From contig NZ_FMVC01000001.1 in assembly GCF_900101855.1 (NCBI RefSeq), positions 1 through 64,000 of the forward strand: 64,000 nucleotides of DNA, written 5' to 3'. The DNA comes from Flavobacterium anhuiense (GTDB lineage: Bacteria > Bacteroidota > Bacteroidia > Flavobacteriales > Flavobacteriaceae). Positions 9,481-19,537 of the stretch are shown in pieces; position 1 is the first letter of the stretch, and each line of letters begins with the position of its first letter. Both the position numbers and the translations under genes were made by a program. The notes beneath the pieces were generated by a model. That model was not told the DNA's origin. It ran no database searches and saw only the letters and a program-made list of their open reading frames with translations.

Positions 9481-11283
9481 CTAGTGGTGTAAAACTTCTT
9501 CACCTTCTTTCATTGGTACATTTTGAGGAACAAAATCTACATCGTGATTAGGGTTACTGTAGTCATACGGCCAACGGTATACGTGAGGAATTTCTCCTGG
9601 CCAGTTTCCGTGAATATGCTCAACTGGAGTAGTCCACTCTAAAGTAGTAGATTTCCATGGGTTTTGAGTCGCTTTTTTACCGTAGAAAATACTGCTAAAG
9701 AAGTTATATAAGAATACTAATTGAAACGCACCTCCTACAAGAGCAAATGTTGTAATTAAAACATTCACATTTTGTAAATCATCAAATAATGGGAAGTTTG
9801 TATTAGTATAGTAACGTCTTGGTAAACCAGCTAATCCTATAAAGTGCATTGGGAAGAAAACTCCATAAGCACAAACTGCAGTTACCCAAAAGTGGATGTA
9901 ACCTAAGTTTTTGTTTAACATTCTACCATACATTTTAGGGAACCAGTGGTAAATACCAGCAAACATTCCGTAAAGTGCAGAGATACCCATTACTAAGTGA
10001 AAGTGAGCAATTACGAAGTAAGTATCGTGAACGTTAATATCTAATGTACTATCTCCTAAAATGATTCCTGTTAAACCTCCAGTGATGAAAGTAGAAACCA
10101 TTCCAATAGAGAATAACATTGCAGGGTTAAATTGTAGGTTACCTTTCCATAAAGTTGTAATCCAGTTAAATGCTTTTACAGCAGATGGAATTGCAATCAA
10201 TAAAGTTGTAAAAGTAAATACAGATCCTAAGAAAGGATTCATACCTGAAATAAACATGTGGTGCCCCCAAACGATAGTTGATAAGAATGCAATTGCAAGA
10301 ACTGACATAATCATCGCTCTATAACCAAAAATTGGTTTACGAGCATTTGTAGCCATAATTTCTGAAACAAGACCCATAGCTGGTAAGATTACGATGTAAA
10401 CCTCAGGGTGACCTAAGAACCAGAATAAGTGCTCAAACAATACAGGAGAACCTCCTTGATAGTGTAAAACCTCTCCTGCAATATAGATATCAGATAAGAA
10501 GAATGAAGTACCAAAACTTCTATCAAAAATCAATAATAAAGCAGCTGATAATAATACTGGGAATGAAATAACACCAATAATAGCTGTTACGAAAAATGTC
10601 CAGATTGTAAGAGGAAGTCTAGTCATAGACATTCCTTTAGTTCTTAAGTTAAGTACAGTAACGATGTAGTTCAAAGATCCCATTAAAGAAGATGCAATGA
10701 AAATAGCCATAGATACTAACCATAAAGTCATACCTGTTCCAGATCCAGGAATTGCTTGTGGCAAAGCACTTAAAGGAGGGTAAATTGTCCATCCTGCAGA
10801 TGCTGGTCCAGCTTCAACAAATAAAGAACATAACATTACAACTGCTGATAAGAAAAACAACCAGTATGAAATCATATTCATAAATCCAGATGCCATATCT
10901 CTTGCTCCAATTTGAAGTGGAATCAATAAGTTACTGAATGTTCCACTCAAACCTGCCGTCAGTACAAAGAATACCATGATGGTACCGTGAATTGTAACTA
11001 AAGCCAGATAAATATCATTTGCCATTACACCATCAGGTGCAAATTTATCTCCTAATAAAACATTAAATATTTTGAAAGACTCTTCTGGCCACGCTAACTG
11101 CATTCTGAAAAGCAAGGACATTGCAATCCCAATTACTCCCATAACAATACCAGTAATCAAGTATTGTTTAGCAATCATTTTGTGATCAATACTAAAAATA
11201 TATTTAGTAATGAACGTGTCTTTATGATGATGTTCGTGCTCGTGATCGTGTCCGTGATCGTGACCGTGCGCTTCTGCTGACAT
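9481..11283 (-). CDS. ctaD: Cytochrome c oxidase (aa3) subunit I
   Basis: A 600-residue heme-copper oxidase subunit I, the site of oxygen reduction and proton pumping. It has about 12 membrane spans. Heme/CuB ligands are visible in WFLGHPEVYI, HHMF and HDTYFVIAHFHLVMG. The N-terminus carries a His/Asp/Glu-rich tract (HGHDHGHDHEHEHHHKD, residues 6-22) before the first span, and the protein ends HH. It is the last gene of the act-cox cluster. In F. johnsoniae the equivalent oxidase forms a supercomplex with alternative complex III (established knowledge). Confidence 0.96.
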   Translation of the reverse strand: MSAEAHGHDHGHDHEHEHHHKDTFITKYIFSIDHKMIAKQYLITGIVMGVIGIAMSLLFRMQLAWPEESFKIFNVLLGDKFAPDGVMANDIYLALVTIHGTIMVFFVLTAGLSGTFSNLLIPLQIGARDMASGFMNMISYWLFFLSAVVMLCSLFVEAGPASAGWTIYPPLSALPQAIPGSGTGMTLWLVSMAIFIASSLMGSLNYIVTVLNLRTKGMSMTRLPLTIWTFFVTAIIGVISFPVLLSAALLLIFDRSFGTSFFLSDIYIAGEVLHYQGGSPVLFEHLFWFLGHPEVYIVILPAMGLVSEIMATNARKPIFGYRAMIMSVLAIAFLSTIVWGHHMFISGMNPFLGSVFTFTTLLIAIPSAVKAFNWITTLWKGNLQFNPAMLFSIGMVSTFITGGLTGIILGDSTLDINVHDTYFVIAHFHLVMGISALYGMFAGIYHWFPKMYGRMLNKNLGYIHFWVTAVCAYGVFFPMHFIGLAGLPRRYYTNTNFPLFDDLQNVNVLITTFALVGGAFQLVFLYNFFSSIFYGKKATQNPWKSTTLEWTTPVEHIHGNWPGEIPHVYRWPYDYSNPNHDVDFVPQNVPMKEGEEVLHH

Positions 11284-11313
11284 ATATTTGTACTTTAAAT
11301 TTTCTTAATAATA

Positions 11314-12504
11314 TTATTTCATCGCAACTTTAGCTACAGCAGCTTTAACAGTATCAACAACCGTTTTAACAGTATCAATTACTTTTGCAGCAGTATCTGT
11401 AGTTGGTGCAGCTCCTTCAGCTGGTTTCTCAGCAGCAGCCGCCGCTTTAATATCTTGAGCTAAAGTAGTTTTCTCACTTAACCATTTTTTGTAATCTTCT
11501 GGAGTATCAACTACCACTTTCATTTGCATGTTATAGTGAGAAGCTCCACAAATTTTATTACATAATAATAAATAATCAAATGTGTAAGGATCCAAAGCCG
11601 TACCTCCTTTTGCAACTAACTCAGCGCTTCTTTCAGCTCTAAGTTTGTTAATGTTTGCAACTTTTTCAACCATAAATGGTAATTCTCTATATTCCGCAGT
11701 AGTATAAGTTGGAACGAAAGCAAATTCAGTAACCATACCAGGAACACAGTTCATTTGTGCTCTAAAATGAGGGAAGTAAGCAGAGTGCAATACATCCTGA
11801 GAACGCATTTTAAAGTGAACTTTTTTACCTTTAGGGATGTGCAGTTCTGAAACTACAATATCATCTTGAGCATTAGGATCAGACATGTCAACTCCTAATG
11901 TATTTACACCTTCAATTAAACGTACGTTAGCTTTCCCCAAAACATTGTCTTGTCCAGCATATCTTGCAGTCCATTTAAATTGTTGAGCGTATAATTCGAT
12001 TTCGATTACATCTTCATCTTTATCAACGAACATAATGTTATTCCAAGCGTATAATCCGTAAAGAATTAAACAAGCTAAAACAACTGAAGGAATAATACTC
12101 CAGATTGCTTCTAGTTTATTACTATCAGCAAAGAACAATGCTTTTCTATCCTTGTTCCCTCTATTTTTAAAAGAAAACCAGTATAGCAAACCTTGTGTAA
12201 TTACTTGAACTATAAAAATTAAAACCCAAGTAATATTCATTAAATTATCTACTAAACTACCATGCTCAGAAGCAGGAGTATGAAGTGCCAAATTACCCCA
12301 TTTTAGTAAACCATAAATCGTAAATATATAAATGAAAGCTAAAAAGCCAAACATAATATATCCCTGAACGTTATTGTCATTATCCGATGCAACCTGAGAA
12401 TCATCAGAAGAAGCTCCTACCTGAGTAAGATCAAATATCTTCGTCAATTGCCATAATGCAACTGCTAATAAAACTAAAACTATAATTACCAACAAACTTG
12501 TCAT
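11314..12504 (-). CDS. ctaC: Cytochrome c oxidase subunit II (CuA)
   Basis: A 396-residue subunit II with an N-terminal membrane span, two further spans (about 50-70 and 90-115, and another near 135-155), and a periplasmic cupredoxin domain. The CuA ligands appear as H in VLHSAYFPHF and as CNKICGASHYNM. No CxxCH is present, so it is aa3, not caa3, and must receive electrons from a separate cytochrome c domain. The C-terminus is an Ala/Thr/Lys-rich tail of about 50 residues. It lies 19 bp from actF and 30 bp from subunit I. Confidence 0.95.
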   Translation of the reverse strand: MTSLLVIIVLVLLAVALWQLTKIFDLTQVGASSDDSQVASDNDNNVQGYIMFGFLAFIYIFTIYGLLKWGNLALHTPASEHGSLVDNLMNITWVLIFIVQVITQGLLYWFSFKNRGNKDRKALFFADSNKLEAIWSIIPSVVLACLILYGLYAWNNIMFVDKDEDVIEIELYAQQFKWTARYAGQDNVLGKANVRLIEGVNTLGVDMSDPNAQDDIVVSELHIPKGKKVHFKMRSQDVLHSAYFPHFRAQMNCVPGMVTEFAFVPTYTTAEYRELPFMVEKVANINKLRAERSAELVAKGGTALDPYTFDYLLLCNKICGASHYNMQMKVVVDTPEDYKKWLSEKTTLAQDIKAAAAAEKPAEGAAPTTDTAAKVIDTVKTVVDTVKAAVAKVAMK

Positions 12505-12523
12505 CTGTTTACTTCTTTAAATA

Positions 12524-13918
12524 TTAATAATGAAAATGTTTACTTTCTTCGATGAAAGGATTTCTTTTTGCTAGCAAAGGAGATTTAGTTAATGCAGTAA
12601 ATACAACAAATATAAATAAACCTAAGAAGAAAAGAATCGATGCAATTTCAGGAACTCCAATAAACCATTTGTCTCCTACTGTTCCAGGCATAATCATATT
12701 AAAGAAATCAACATAATGACCTAATAATATTACAATACCAGCCATTACAACAACCCAGTTAAGACGTTTGAAGTCAGTATTGATTAATATTAATAATGGG
12801 AAAACAAAGTTCATAACAACCGCTCCAAAGAAAGGAAGGTTATATAATTGAATTCTTGTTACAAAATAAGTTACCTCTTCTGGAATGTTAGCGTACCAAA
12901 TCAACATGAATTGAGAGAACCATAAATAAGTCCAAAATACACTAATACCAAACATGAACTTAGCTAAATCATGGATATGACTTGTATTTACATACTCTAA
13001 ATATCCTTTAGATTTTAAATAAATTGTTACTAATGCAATAGTTGTAATACCACTTACAAAGAAAGAAGCAAATACATACCAAGCAAACAATGTACTAAAC
13101 CAGTGCGGATCAAAAGACATAATCCAATCCCAAGCCATAATAGACTCAGAAACAATGAAGAATACTAAGAATCCTGCTGAAGCTTTGAAGTTCTTTTTGT
13201 AGTAAAGATCGTCATTTGCCTCATCTTGCTCCAAACAATTTTTTCTTGAGTAGTAACGGTATAAGTTCCATCCTAATAAAAAGATAGCAGCTCTTACAAT
13301 CCAGAAAGGAAAGTTTAAATAACCAGATTTTCCAGCAATAATTGCATCATAATTAGCGTTTTTAGGATCTGTTACACCTTCACCTAACCATACAAAGATA
13401 TGATTGAAGTGTAATCCGCATAAAACTAAGATGATAAAGAAGATAACAGAACCAGCTGGTAAATAAGCTGTGATACCTTGCATAACTCTAAACAAAACTG
13501 GAGACCAACCCGCTTGAGCAACTTGTTGGATAGCATAGAAGGCTAAAACTCCCATTGAAAGCAGTAAAAAGAAAATACAAGCTACATATACAGCAGACCA
13601 AGGCTTATTTTGTAATTGGTGCAATACGTGCTCTAAATGTTTTTCGTGCTCATTTGCACCAGAAACTTCAGCATGTGCAGCTCCTTTATGAGCGTCATGT
13701 GTAGCTTCAGCAGCTTCATGATGACCTGCTTCTTTGTGAGATGCCTCCGCTTTTTCTTCATGTGCAGCACCATGAGAACCATGTTCATCTGCAGCTAGTA
13801 TTTTTTCAACTTCTTGAATATCTTTTGGTGCACTTAAAAAACCATACCCAATTCCTAATAAACCAACGGCCATTAAGATGATAGAAAAAGTTTTTAATTT
13901 ACTTGAAAATGTATACAT
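12524..13918 (-). CDS. actF: Alternative complex III subunit ActF
   Basis: A polytopic quinol-binding membrane subunit of ACIII, NrfD-like with about 10 spans. I start it at ATG 13918 (MYTFSSKLKTF), because the upstream extension begins with TTG right after the actE stop. The product is then 464 residues. A long periplasmic insert after the first span is rich in His, Ala and Glu (about residues 45-105). ActC and ActF are related and both membrane-embedded. The gene lies between actE and coxB in the usual order. Confidence 0.93.
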   Translation of the reverse strand: MYTFSSKLKTFSIILMAVGLLGIGYGFLSAPKDIQEVEKILAADEHGSHGAAHEEKAEASHKEAGHHEAAEATHDAHKGAAHAEVSGANEHEKHLEHVLHQLQNKPWSAVYVACIFFLLLSMGVLAFYAIQQVAQAGWSPVLFRVMQGITAYLPAGSVIFFIILVLCGLHFNHIFVWLGEGVTDPKNANYDAIIAGKSGYLNFPFWIVRAAIFLLGWNLYRYYSRKNCLEQDEANDDLYYKKNFKASAGFLVFFIVSESIMAWDWIMSFDPHWFSTLFAWYVFASFFVSGITTIALVTIYLKSKGYLEYVNTSHIHDLAKFMFGISVFWTYLWFSQFMLIWYANIPEEVTYFVTRIQLYNLPFFGAVVMNFVFPLLILINTDFKRLNWVVVMAGIVILLGHYVDFFNMIMPGTVGDKWFIGVPEIASILFFLGLFIFVVFTALTKSPLLAKRNPFIEESKHFHY

Positions 13919-13945
13919 ATCTATTACGATCAGTTTGTTCAACAA

Positions 13946-14491
13946 TTATAATTGGCTTTTTAGTTTCAGAACATAGTCAGCAACTAACCAACGTTCGTGA
14001 GCACTTAATTGATTTGCATGTGAACCCATTGCATTTAAACCATAAGTTTCAACATGAAAAATACTTCCTTCAGTGATCTCTCTGTCTTTATAGCTAGGTA
14101 CTCCAAGAAATTTTTCTCTTTCAACCAATTTACCTTTACCGTTACCAGTAGCACCATGGCAGCTGATACAGTAAATTTCGAAAAGTTCTTTCCCTTTTCC
14201 AGAGTTTTTCTCTTCTTCTGTCAATGGAGATTTTAAATTAGCTTTTGCTAATTCATAACCAGCCGTTGAGTTTTCATATTCATAAGGTTCAAAACCTCTA
14301 TTGATAGTTCCTGCAACAGGAAGCTGTCCTTCTTTTCCTCCCTTAAATACTTTTGCTTCTGAATATGGCTCGTAAGCAACAGACTCATACATATTTGGGA
14401 AATACTGATAGTTTGGTGCCGAATTATTGTGGCAAGATGAAACTAAAATAGTTATACCAACTAAAAGTGTTATTTTATATATCCTTTTCAT
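13946..14491 (-). CDS. actE: Alternative complex III subunit ActE, monoheme cytochrome c lipoprotein
   Basis: A 181-residue protein with a lipoprotein signal (LVSSC, Cys about 20) and a single heme c site CISCH (about 107) in a class I cytochrome c fold (GNGKGKL follows). A Met ligand candidate is present in the C-terminal part (NAMGSH). It is the periplasmic monoheme subunit that accompanies ActA in ACIII. It starts 8 bp after actD. Confidence 0.93.
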   Translation of the reverse strand: MKRIYKITLLVGITILVSSCHNNSAPNYQYFPNMYESVAYEPYSEAKVFKGGKEGQLPVAGTINRGFEPYEYENSTAGYELAKANLKSPLTEEEKNSGKGKELFEIYCISCHGATGNGKGKLVEREKFLGVPSYKDREITEGSIFHVETYGLNAMGSHANQLSAHERWLVADYVLKLKSQL

Positions 14492-14499
14492 AGCTACAA

Positions 14500-15024
14500 T
14501 TAATTCTTTTCTATTACTTTAACTTCAACAGCTCCAGTTCCTTCGAAGAAAGAAACTAATTCAGCTTCGTTATCATTTACAGCAACCTCCATTAAAAAGT
14601 GGTCATCAGTTGTTCTTACATCTGGGTTTTCAGCTTGTTTAAAAGGCCATAATCTACTTCTCATATAAAAAGTAATTACCATTAAGTGAGCTGCAAAGAA
14701 TACAGTCATCTCAAACATAATTGGCACAAAAGATGGCATATTTTGGATGAAACTGAAACTTGGCTTACCTCCAATATCCTGCGGCCAGTCATGAATCATG
14801 ATGTAACCCATCATAGTTGTTGCAACAGAAATACCAACACATCCATATAAAAAAGCACATATTGCTAATCTTGTTGGTGCTAGTCCCATGGCTTTGTCCA
14901 ATCCGTGAACCGGGAATGGAGTAAAAACCTCTTCAATATGATGATGAGCAGCTCTAGTTTTCTTTACTGCATTCATCAAAACGTCATCGTCATTATAAAT
15001 GGCGTATATAACTTTATTACTCAT
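14500..15024 (-). CDS. actD: Alternative complex III subunit ActD (DUF3341)
   Basis: A 174-residue DUF3341 membrane subunit with two spans (about 55-78 and 100-125) and hydrophilic ends. In ACIII it packs against ActC and has no cofactor (established knowledge). Its start overlaps the actC stop by 8 nt, which suggests translational coupling. Confidence 0.93.
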   Translation of the reverse strand: MSNKVIYAIYNDDDVLMNAVKKTRAAHHHIEEVFTPFPVHGLDKAMGLAPTRLAICAFLYGCVGISVATTMMGYIMIHDWPQDIGGKPSFSFIQNMPSFVPIMFEMTVFFAAHLMVITFYMRSRLWPFKQAENPDVRTTDDHFLMEVAVNDNEAELVSFFEGTGAVEVKVIEKN

Positions 15025-16420
15025 GATGTGAATCTTTACTGTTTGCTCTTTCTCTAATGTAATTATCTCCTGTTCCTTTCAAAATTGTTTTAACCTCTGC
15101 CTGAGCAATTACAGGGAATGTTCTAGAGTATAATAAAAACAATACAAAGAAGAAACCAATTGTTCCGATGAAAATTCCAATATCAACAAATGTTGGTGAG
15201 AACATTGTCCAAGAAGATGGAAGGTAATCTCTATGTAAAGAAGTAACAATAATTACGAATCTTTCAAACCACATACCGATGTTTACTACAATCGAAATGA
15301 TGAATGAGAACATGATACTTGTTCTTAATTTTTTGAACCACATGAACTGAGGAGAGAACACGTTACATGTCATCATTGACCAATATGCCCACCAGTAAGG
15401 TCCAGTAGCTCTGTTTAAGAATGCATACTGCTCATATTCTACCCCTGAATACCAAGCTACAAATAACTCAGTGATGTAAGCAACACCTACGATAGATCCA
15501 GTAATCATGATAATGATGTTCATTAACTCGATATGCTGTAATGTGATGTATGCTTCAAGGTTCGATACTTTTCTCATAACAATAAGCAATGTGTTTACCA
15601 TCGCGAATCCAGAGAAAACCGCTCCAGCAACGAAGTATGGAGGGAAAATTGTTGTATGCCATCCAGGGATTACAGAAGTTGCAAAGTCCATAGATACAAT
15701 TGTGTGTACAGAAAGTACAAGTGGAGTAGCCAGACCAGCTAATACTAAAGATACTTCTTCAAAACGCTGCCAATCTTTTGCTCTACCGCTCCATCCAAAA
15801 CTTAAGATAGAATAAACTCTTTTATTAAAAGGAGTAATGGCTCTATCACGAAGCATTGCAAAGTCAGGCAATAAACCAGTCCACCAGAAAACTAATGATA
15901 CTGAAAGATACGTTGAAATCGCGAATACATCCCAAAGTAAAGGTGAGTTAAAGTTTACCCATAAAGATCCAAATTGGTTTGGAATAGGCAATACCCAGTA
16001 TGCTAACCATGGGCGTCCCATGTGAATGATTGGGAAAAGACCTGCTTGTACTACAGAGAAAATAGTCATAGCTTCTGCAGAACGGTTGATGGCCATTCTC
16101 CAACGTTGACGGAAAAGTAATAATACCGCAGAAATTAATGTTCCGGCGTGACCAATACCAACCCACCAAACGAAGTTAGTAATATCCCAAGCCCAGCCAA
16201 CTGTTTTATTTAATCCCCATGTTCCGATACCGGTAGATACGGTGTAAATTATACAACCTAACCCCCAAAGGAAGGCTATTAATGCGATTGAAAATACAAT
16301 CCACCATTGCTTGTTTGCAGGCCCCTCAACAGGTGCAGCTACATCTACAGTTACATCGTGATAAGATTTATCACCTATAACTAAAGGTTTTCTAATGGGT
16401 GCTTCGTAGTGAGACGACAT
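15017..16420 (-). CDS. actC: Alternative complex III subunit ActC (NrfD/PsrC family)
   Basis: A 467-residue NrfD-type integral membrane protein with about 10 spans, the quinol-oxidising subunit next to the iron-sulfur protein ActB. The family pattern is seen in WVGIGHAGTLISAVLLL and the GRPW segment. It lies 34 bp downstream of actB and overlaps actD. Confidence 0.95.
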   Translation of the reverse strand: MSSHYEAPIRKPLVIGDKSYHDVTVDVAAPVEGPANKQWWIVFSIALIAFLWGLGCIIYTVSTGIGTWGLNKTVGWAWDITNFVWWVGIGHAGTLISAVLLLFRQRWRMAINRSAEAMTIFSVVQAGLFPIIHMGRPWLAYWVLPIPNQFGSLWVNFNSPLLWDVFAISTYLSVSLVFWWTGLLPDFAMLRDRAITPFNKRVYSILSFGWSGRAKDWQRFEEVSLVLAGLATPLVLSVHTIVSMDFATSVIPGWHTTIFPPYFVAGAVFSGFAMVNTLLIVMRKVSNLEAYITLQHIELMNIIIMITGSIVGVAYITELFVAWYSGVEYEQYAFLNRATGPYWWAYWSMMTCNVFSPQFMWFKKLRTSIMFSFIISIVVNIGMWFERFVIIVTSLHRDYLPSSWTMFSPTFVDIGIFIGTIGFFFVLFLLYSRTFPVIAQAEVKTILKGTGDNYIRERANSKDSHHE

Positions 16421-16454
16421 AATCCTTTATATTGTTTCTTAATTAATAATTTTA

Positions 16455-19400
16455 CTAAGTATTTCTAACTTTAACATGGTAAACCACATTAGGTTTTGTA
16501 CCTACATGCTCTAATAAGTGGTATGATCTTTCGTCAGCAGCTAATTTAGCAACTTTACTTTCTTTATCATTTACATCACCAAATATCATCGCTCCTGAAG
16601 AACAAGCACTAGAACAAGCTGTTTGGAATTCTCCATCTCTAACTGGACGGCCTTCGTTTTTAGCTTTTAATTTAGTTGCTTGTGTCATTTGGATACACAT
16701 AGAACATTTCTCCATAACACCACGAGAACGTACGTTAACGTCTGGATTAAGAACCATACGTCCTAAATCATCGTTCATATGATAATCGAACTCGCTGTTT
16801 TTGTTGTATAAGAACCAGTTAAAACGACGTACTTTATATGGACAGTTGTTTGCACAGTAACGAGTACCCACACATCTGTTGTAAGCCATATGGTTTTGTC
16901 CCTCACGACCGTGAGAAGTTGCAGCAACAGGACAAACTGTTTCACAAGGTGCGTGGTTACAGTGTTGACACATTACAGGTTGGAATGCAACTTGAGGATT
17001 ATCTCCTGCTTTTTCCATTTCATTAAATGTAGATAATGAACTAGATAAACCAGCAATTCCTTCTTTTCTTTCATTATCACCTTCAAAAGTACTTTCAGAA
17101 GAATAGTATCTATCGATACGTAACCAGTGCATATCACGGCTTCTTCTTACCTCTGCTTTACCTACAACTGGAACGTTGTTTTCAGCATGACAAGCGATAA
17201 CGCAGGCTCCACATCCTGTACAAGCATTTAAGTCAATTGAAAGGTTGAAGTGGTGACCAGTTGTACGATCAAATGATTCCCAAAGATCTACAGTAGTAGC
17301 CTCAACTTCTTGGTGATCTAGAGATACCATTGGCTTTTCATTCCAATGTTCAGCATCTTTAGTATTGAATATTTCTAAAGTAGTTTCTTTAATAATATCT
17401 CCTCTACCCATTAAAGTTTTCTGACCTTGAACACAAGCAAATTCGTGTACTCCACCAGCCTTAACGATAGACACAGATTGAACATTATTGAAACCTTTAT
17501 ATAAAGCGTAAGCGTTTAAACCTACTTGCATTTCTTCTTTAAGAGCAGCTTTACGTCCGTAACCAAGAGCTAGACCTAAAGTACCAACTGCTTGACCTGG
17601 CTGAACAATAACTGGAACGTTTTCCAATTTAGTTCCGTCTACTGTAATAGTAGCATAACTACCATTTAAACCTCCGTTTGCAACAATTTCGTTAGATAAA
17701 CCAAGTTTTTTAGCATCAGCATTAGACACTGTAACATAGTTATCCCAAGAAACTCTAGTAATTGGATCTGGAAACTCTTGCAACCAAGGGTTGTTAGCAT
17801 GTTGTCCATCTCCTAATCCTGTTTTAGTATATAATACTAATTCAAAATCACCAGCAGATTTAGATCTTGCAACCGCATTTGCAGCAGTAGCAGCATCAAT
17901 AGCTCCTCCTGATAATGCTGAAGCTCCCAAAACAGCTACACCATCGTGCAATACTTTATTCCAAGAAGTACCTGCAGTATAAGCTCCAGAATTTGCTTTT
18001 AAGTAGTCATAATAAGTACCAGCAGTACCATTTACTGACAATAAAATATCTTGAAATTGTTTTGTATTGAAGATAGGACGAATTGTAGGCTGAGTTAAGC
18101 TATATGTTCCGCTTGTAAGCTCAAGATCCCCCCAAGACTCTAAATAGTGAGGAGCTGGCGCAGCAATTGAAACAATTGATGCAGTCTCATCTTCTTTTAA
18201 TGAAAATGCAACTGATGTTTTAACTTTTTTCAATCCAGATACAAAAGAAGCTGAATCAGCTAAAGTATAAACTGGGTTAACTCCGCTCATAATTAAAGTA
18301 TGAACACTTCCTGCATTCAAATCTTTAATTAATTGTGCAACTGCAGCATTAGAACCTTTTCTAATTTGTCTTGCTCCAGCAGTACTAAAAGCTTCACTAG
18401 CCAATACTTGATTGATAGCTAAAACTAATAACTGAGCATTTTTATCTTCAATTCCAGATACTAAAACTCCTTTTGAACCAGCAGCTTTAAGCTGTTGTGC
18501 AGCTTTTACTACTTCAGCTTTAAAGTTTCCTTCTAAAGCTACAGGAACAGAAGCACCTACAACAATATTATAAATTTGAACTAAAGCTTGCTTTTGAGCA
18601 GCTACAGTCATAGGAACACGCTTATCAGCAGCTGCTCCAGATAATGTCATGTTTGATTCAAACTGAAAGTGACGAGACATTTTTCCGTTTTGAGGAATAC
18701 GTCCTTGCGCATATCCAGCATCATATCCTCCACCTTGCCAGTCTCCTAAGAAATCAGCTCCAACAGATACGATTAAAGAAGCTTTTGAAAAATCGTAATC
18801 AACTAAAGCTCTTTGACCATAAACAGCTTGAAAAGCATCTAAAGCTTCAGATGAAGAAACTGCATCATATACAACGTGCTTAGCGTTTGGATTTTTTGCA
18901 ATAAACTCACCAATTAATTTTTCTGTAGATGGACTTGCTAAAGTATTAGTTAATAATACAACTTGACCGCCTTTAGCTTTTGCCTCTGCTAAACTAGATT
19001 TGATTTTCAAATCAACAGCTGACCAAGAAGAATTTTTACCGTCTACTTTTGGCTCTTTTAAACGAGTGCTATCATACAAACCTAAGATAGATGCATGAAT
19101 TCTAGCATTCGCTGAAAATTTAGCTCCAGCAATTGTATTGTTTTCAATTTTAATTGGACGACCCTCACGAGTTTTCACCAAAAGATTAGCAAAATCAAAT
19201 CCATCAAAAACTGTAGTTGCATAATAATCAGCAACACCAGGAATGATTTGCTCTGGTTGTAATACATAAGGGATAGACTTGTGAACCGGACCTTCGCAAG
19301 CAGCTAATGTTACAGCCGCCGTACTAAACCCTACGTACTTTAAAAAGTCACGACGTGAAGTTCCTGAAGTAGATAAAGCCTCAGCATTACCTAAAAACTC

Positions 19401-19505
19401 ATCAGTAGGAATTTCTTCAACAAATTCGTTATTTCTAAGCGCCTCAACAATAGAGCTATTTTCTAGCTCCTCAACACTTTTCCAGTATTTTTTGTTTGAT
19501 GACAT
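16455..19505 (-). CDS. actB: Alternative complex III subunit ActB (molybdopterin-like plus Fe-S fusion)
   Basis: A 1016-residue fusion. The N-terminus has a Tat-like signal (SRRDFLK, about 52-58) ending in a lipobox-like TLAAC. About 60-720 are a molybdopterin oxidoreductase-like domain, which in ACIII is known not to carry the cofactor. The C-terminal part is a four-cluster ferredoxin domain. Its motifs are CTGCGACVIACH, CQHCNHAPCETVC, CVGTRYCANNCPY and CSMCIQ...CSSACSSG. It passes electrons from ActC towards the heme subunits on the periplasmic side. It lies 32 bp after actA. Confidence 0.95.
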   Translation of the reverse strand: MSSNKKYWKSVEELENSSIVEALRNNEFVEEIPTDEFLGNAEALSTSGTSRRDFLKYVGFSTAAVTLAACEGPVHKSIPYVLQPEQIIPGVADYYATTVFDGFDFANLLVKTREGRPIKIENNTIAGAKFSANARIHASILGLYDSTRLKEPKVDGKNSSWSAVDLKIKSSLAEAKAKGGQVVLLTNTLASPSTEKLIGEFIAKNPNAKHVVYDAVSSSEALDAFQAVYGQRALVDYDFSKASLIVSVGADFLGDWQGGGYDAGYAQGRIPQNGKMSRHFQFESNMTLSGAAADKRVPMTVAAQKQALVQIYNIVVGASVPVALEGNFKAEVVKAAQQLKAAGSKGVLVSGIEDKNAQLLVLAINQVLASEAFSTAGARQIRKGSNAAVAQLIKDLNAGSVHTLIMSGVNPVYTLADSASFVSGLKKVKTSVAFSLKEDETASIVSIAAPAPHYLESWGDLELTSGTYSLTQPTIRPIFNTKQFQDILLSVNGTAGTYYDYLKANSGAYTAGTSWNKVLHDGVAVLGASALSGGAIDAATAANAVARSKSAGDFELVLYTKTGLGDGQHANNPWLQEFPDPITRVSWDNYVTVSNADAKKLGLSNEIVANGGLNGSYATITVDGTKLENVPVIVQPGQAVGTLGLALGYGRKAALKEEMQVGLNAYALYKGFNNVQSVSIVKAGGVHEFACVQGQKTLMGRGDIIKETTLEIFNTKDAEHWNEKPMVSLDHQEVEATTVDLWESFDRTTGHHFNLSIDLNACTGCGACVIACHAENNVPVVGKAEVRRSRDMHWLRIDRYYSSESTFEGDNERKEGIAGLSSSLSTFNEMEKAGDNPQVAFQPVMCQHCNHAPCETVCPVAATSHGREGQNHMAYNRCVGTRYCANNCPYKVRRFNWFLYNKNSEFDYHMNDDLGRMVLNPDVNVRSRGVMEKCSMCIQMTQATKLKAKNEGRPVRDGEFQTACSSACSSGAMIFGDVNDKESKVAKLAADERSYHLLEHVGTKPNVVYHVKVRNT

Positions 19506-19537
19506 TGTATATATATATTAAAATCTTAATAAATCGA

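Noticed and set aside
13919..13945. TTG start extending ActF upstream
   Set aside because: It would begin directly after the actE stop with two TTG codons; ATG 13918 gives the natural N-terminus.
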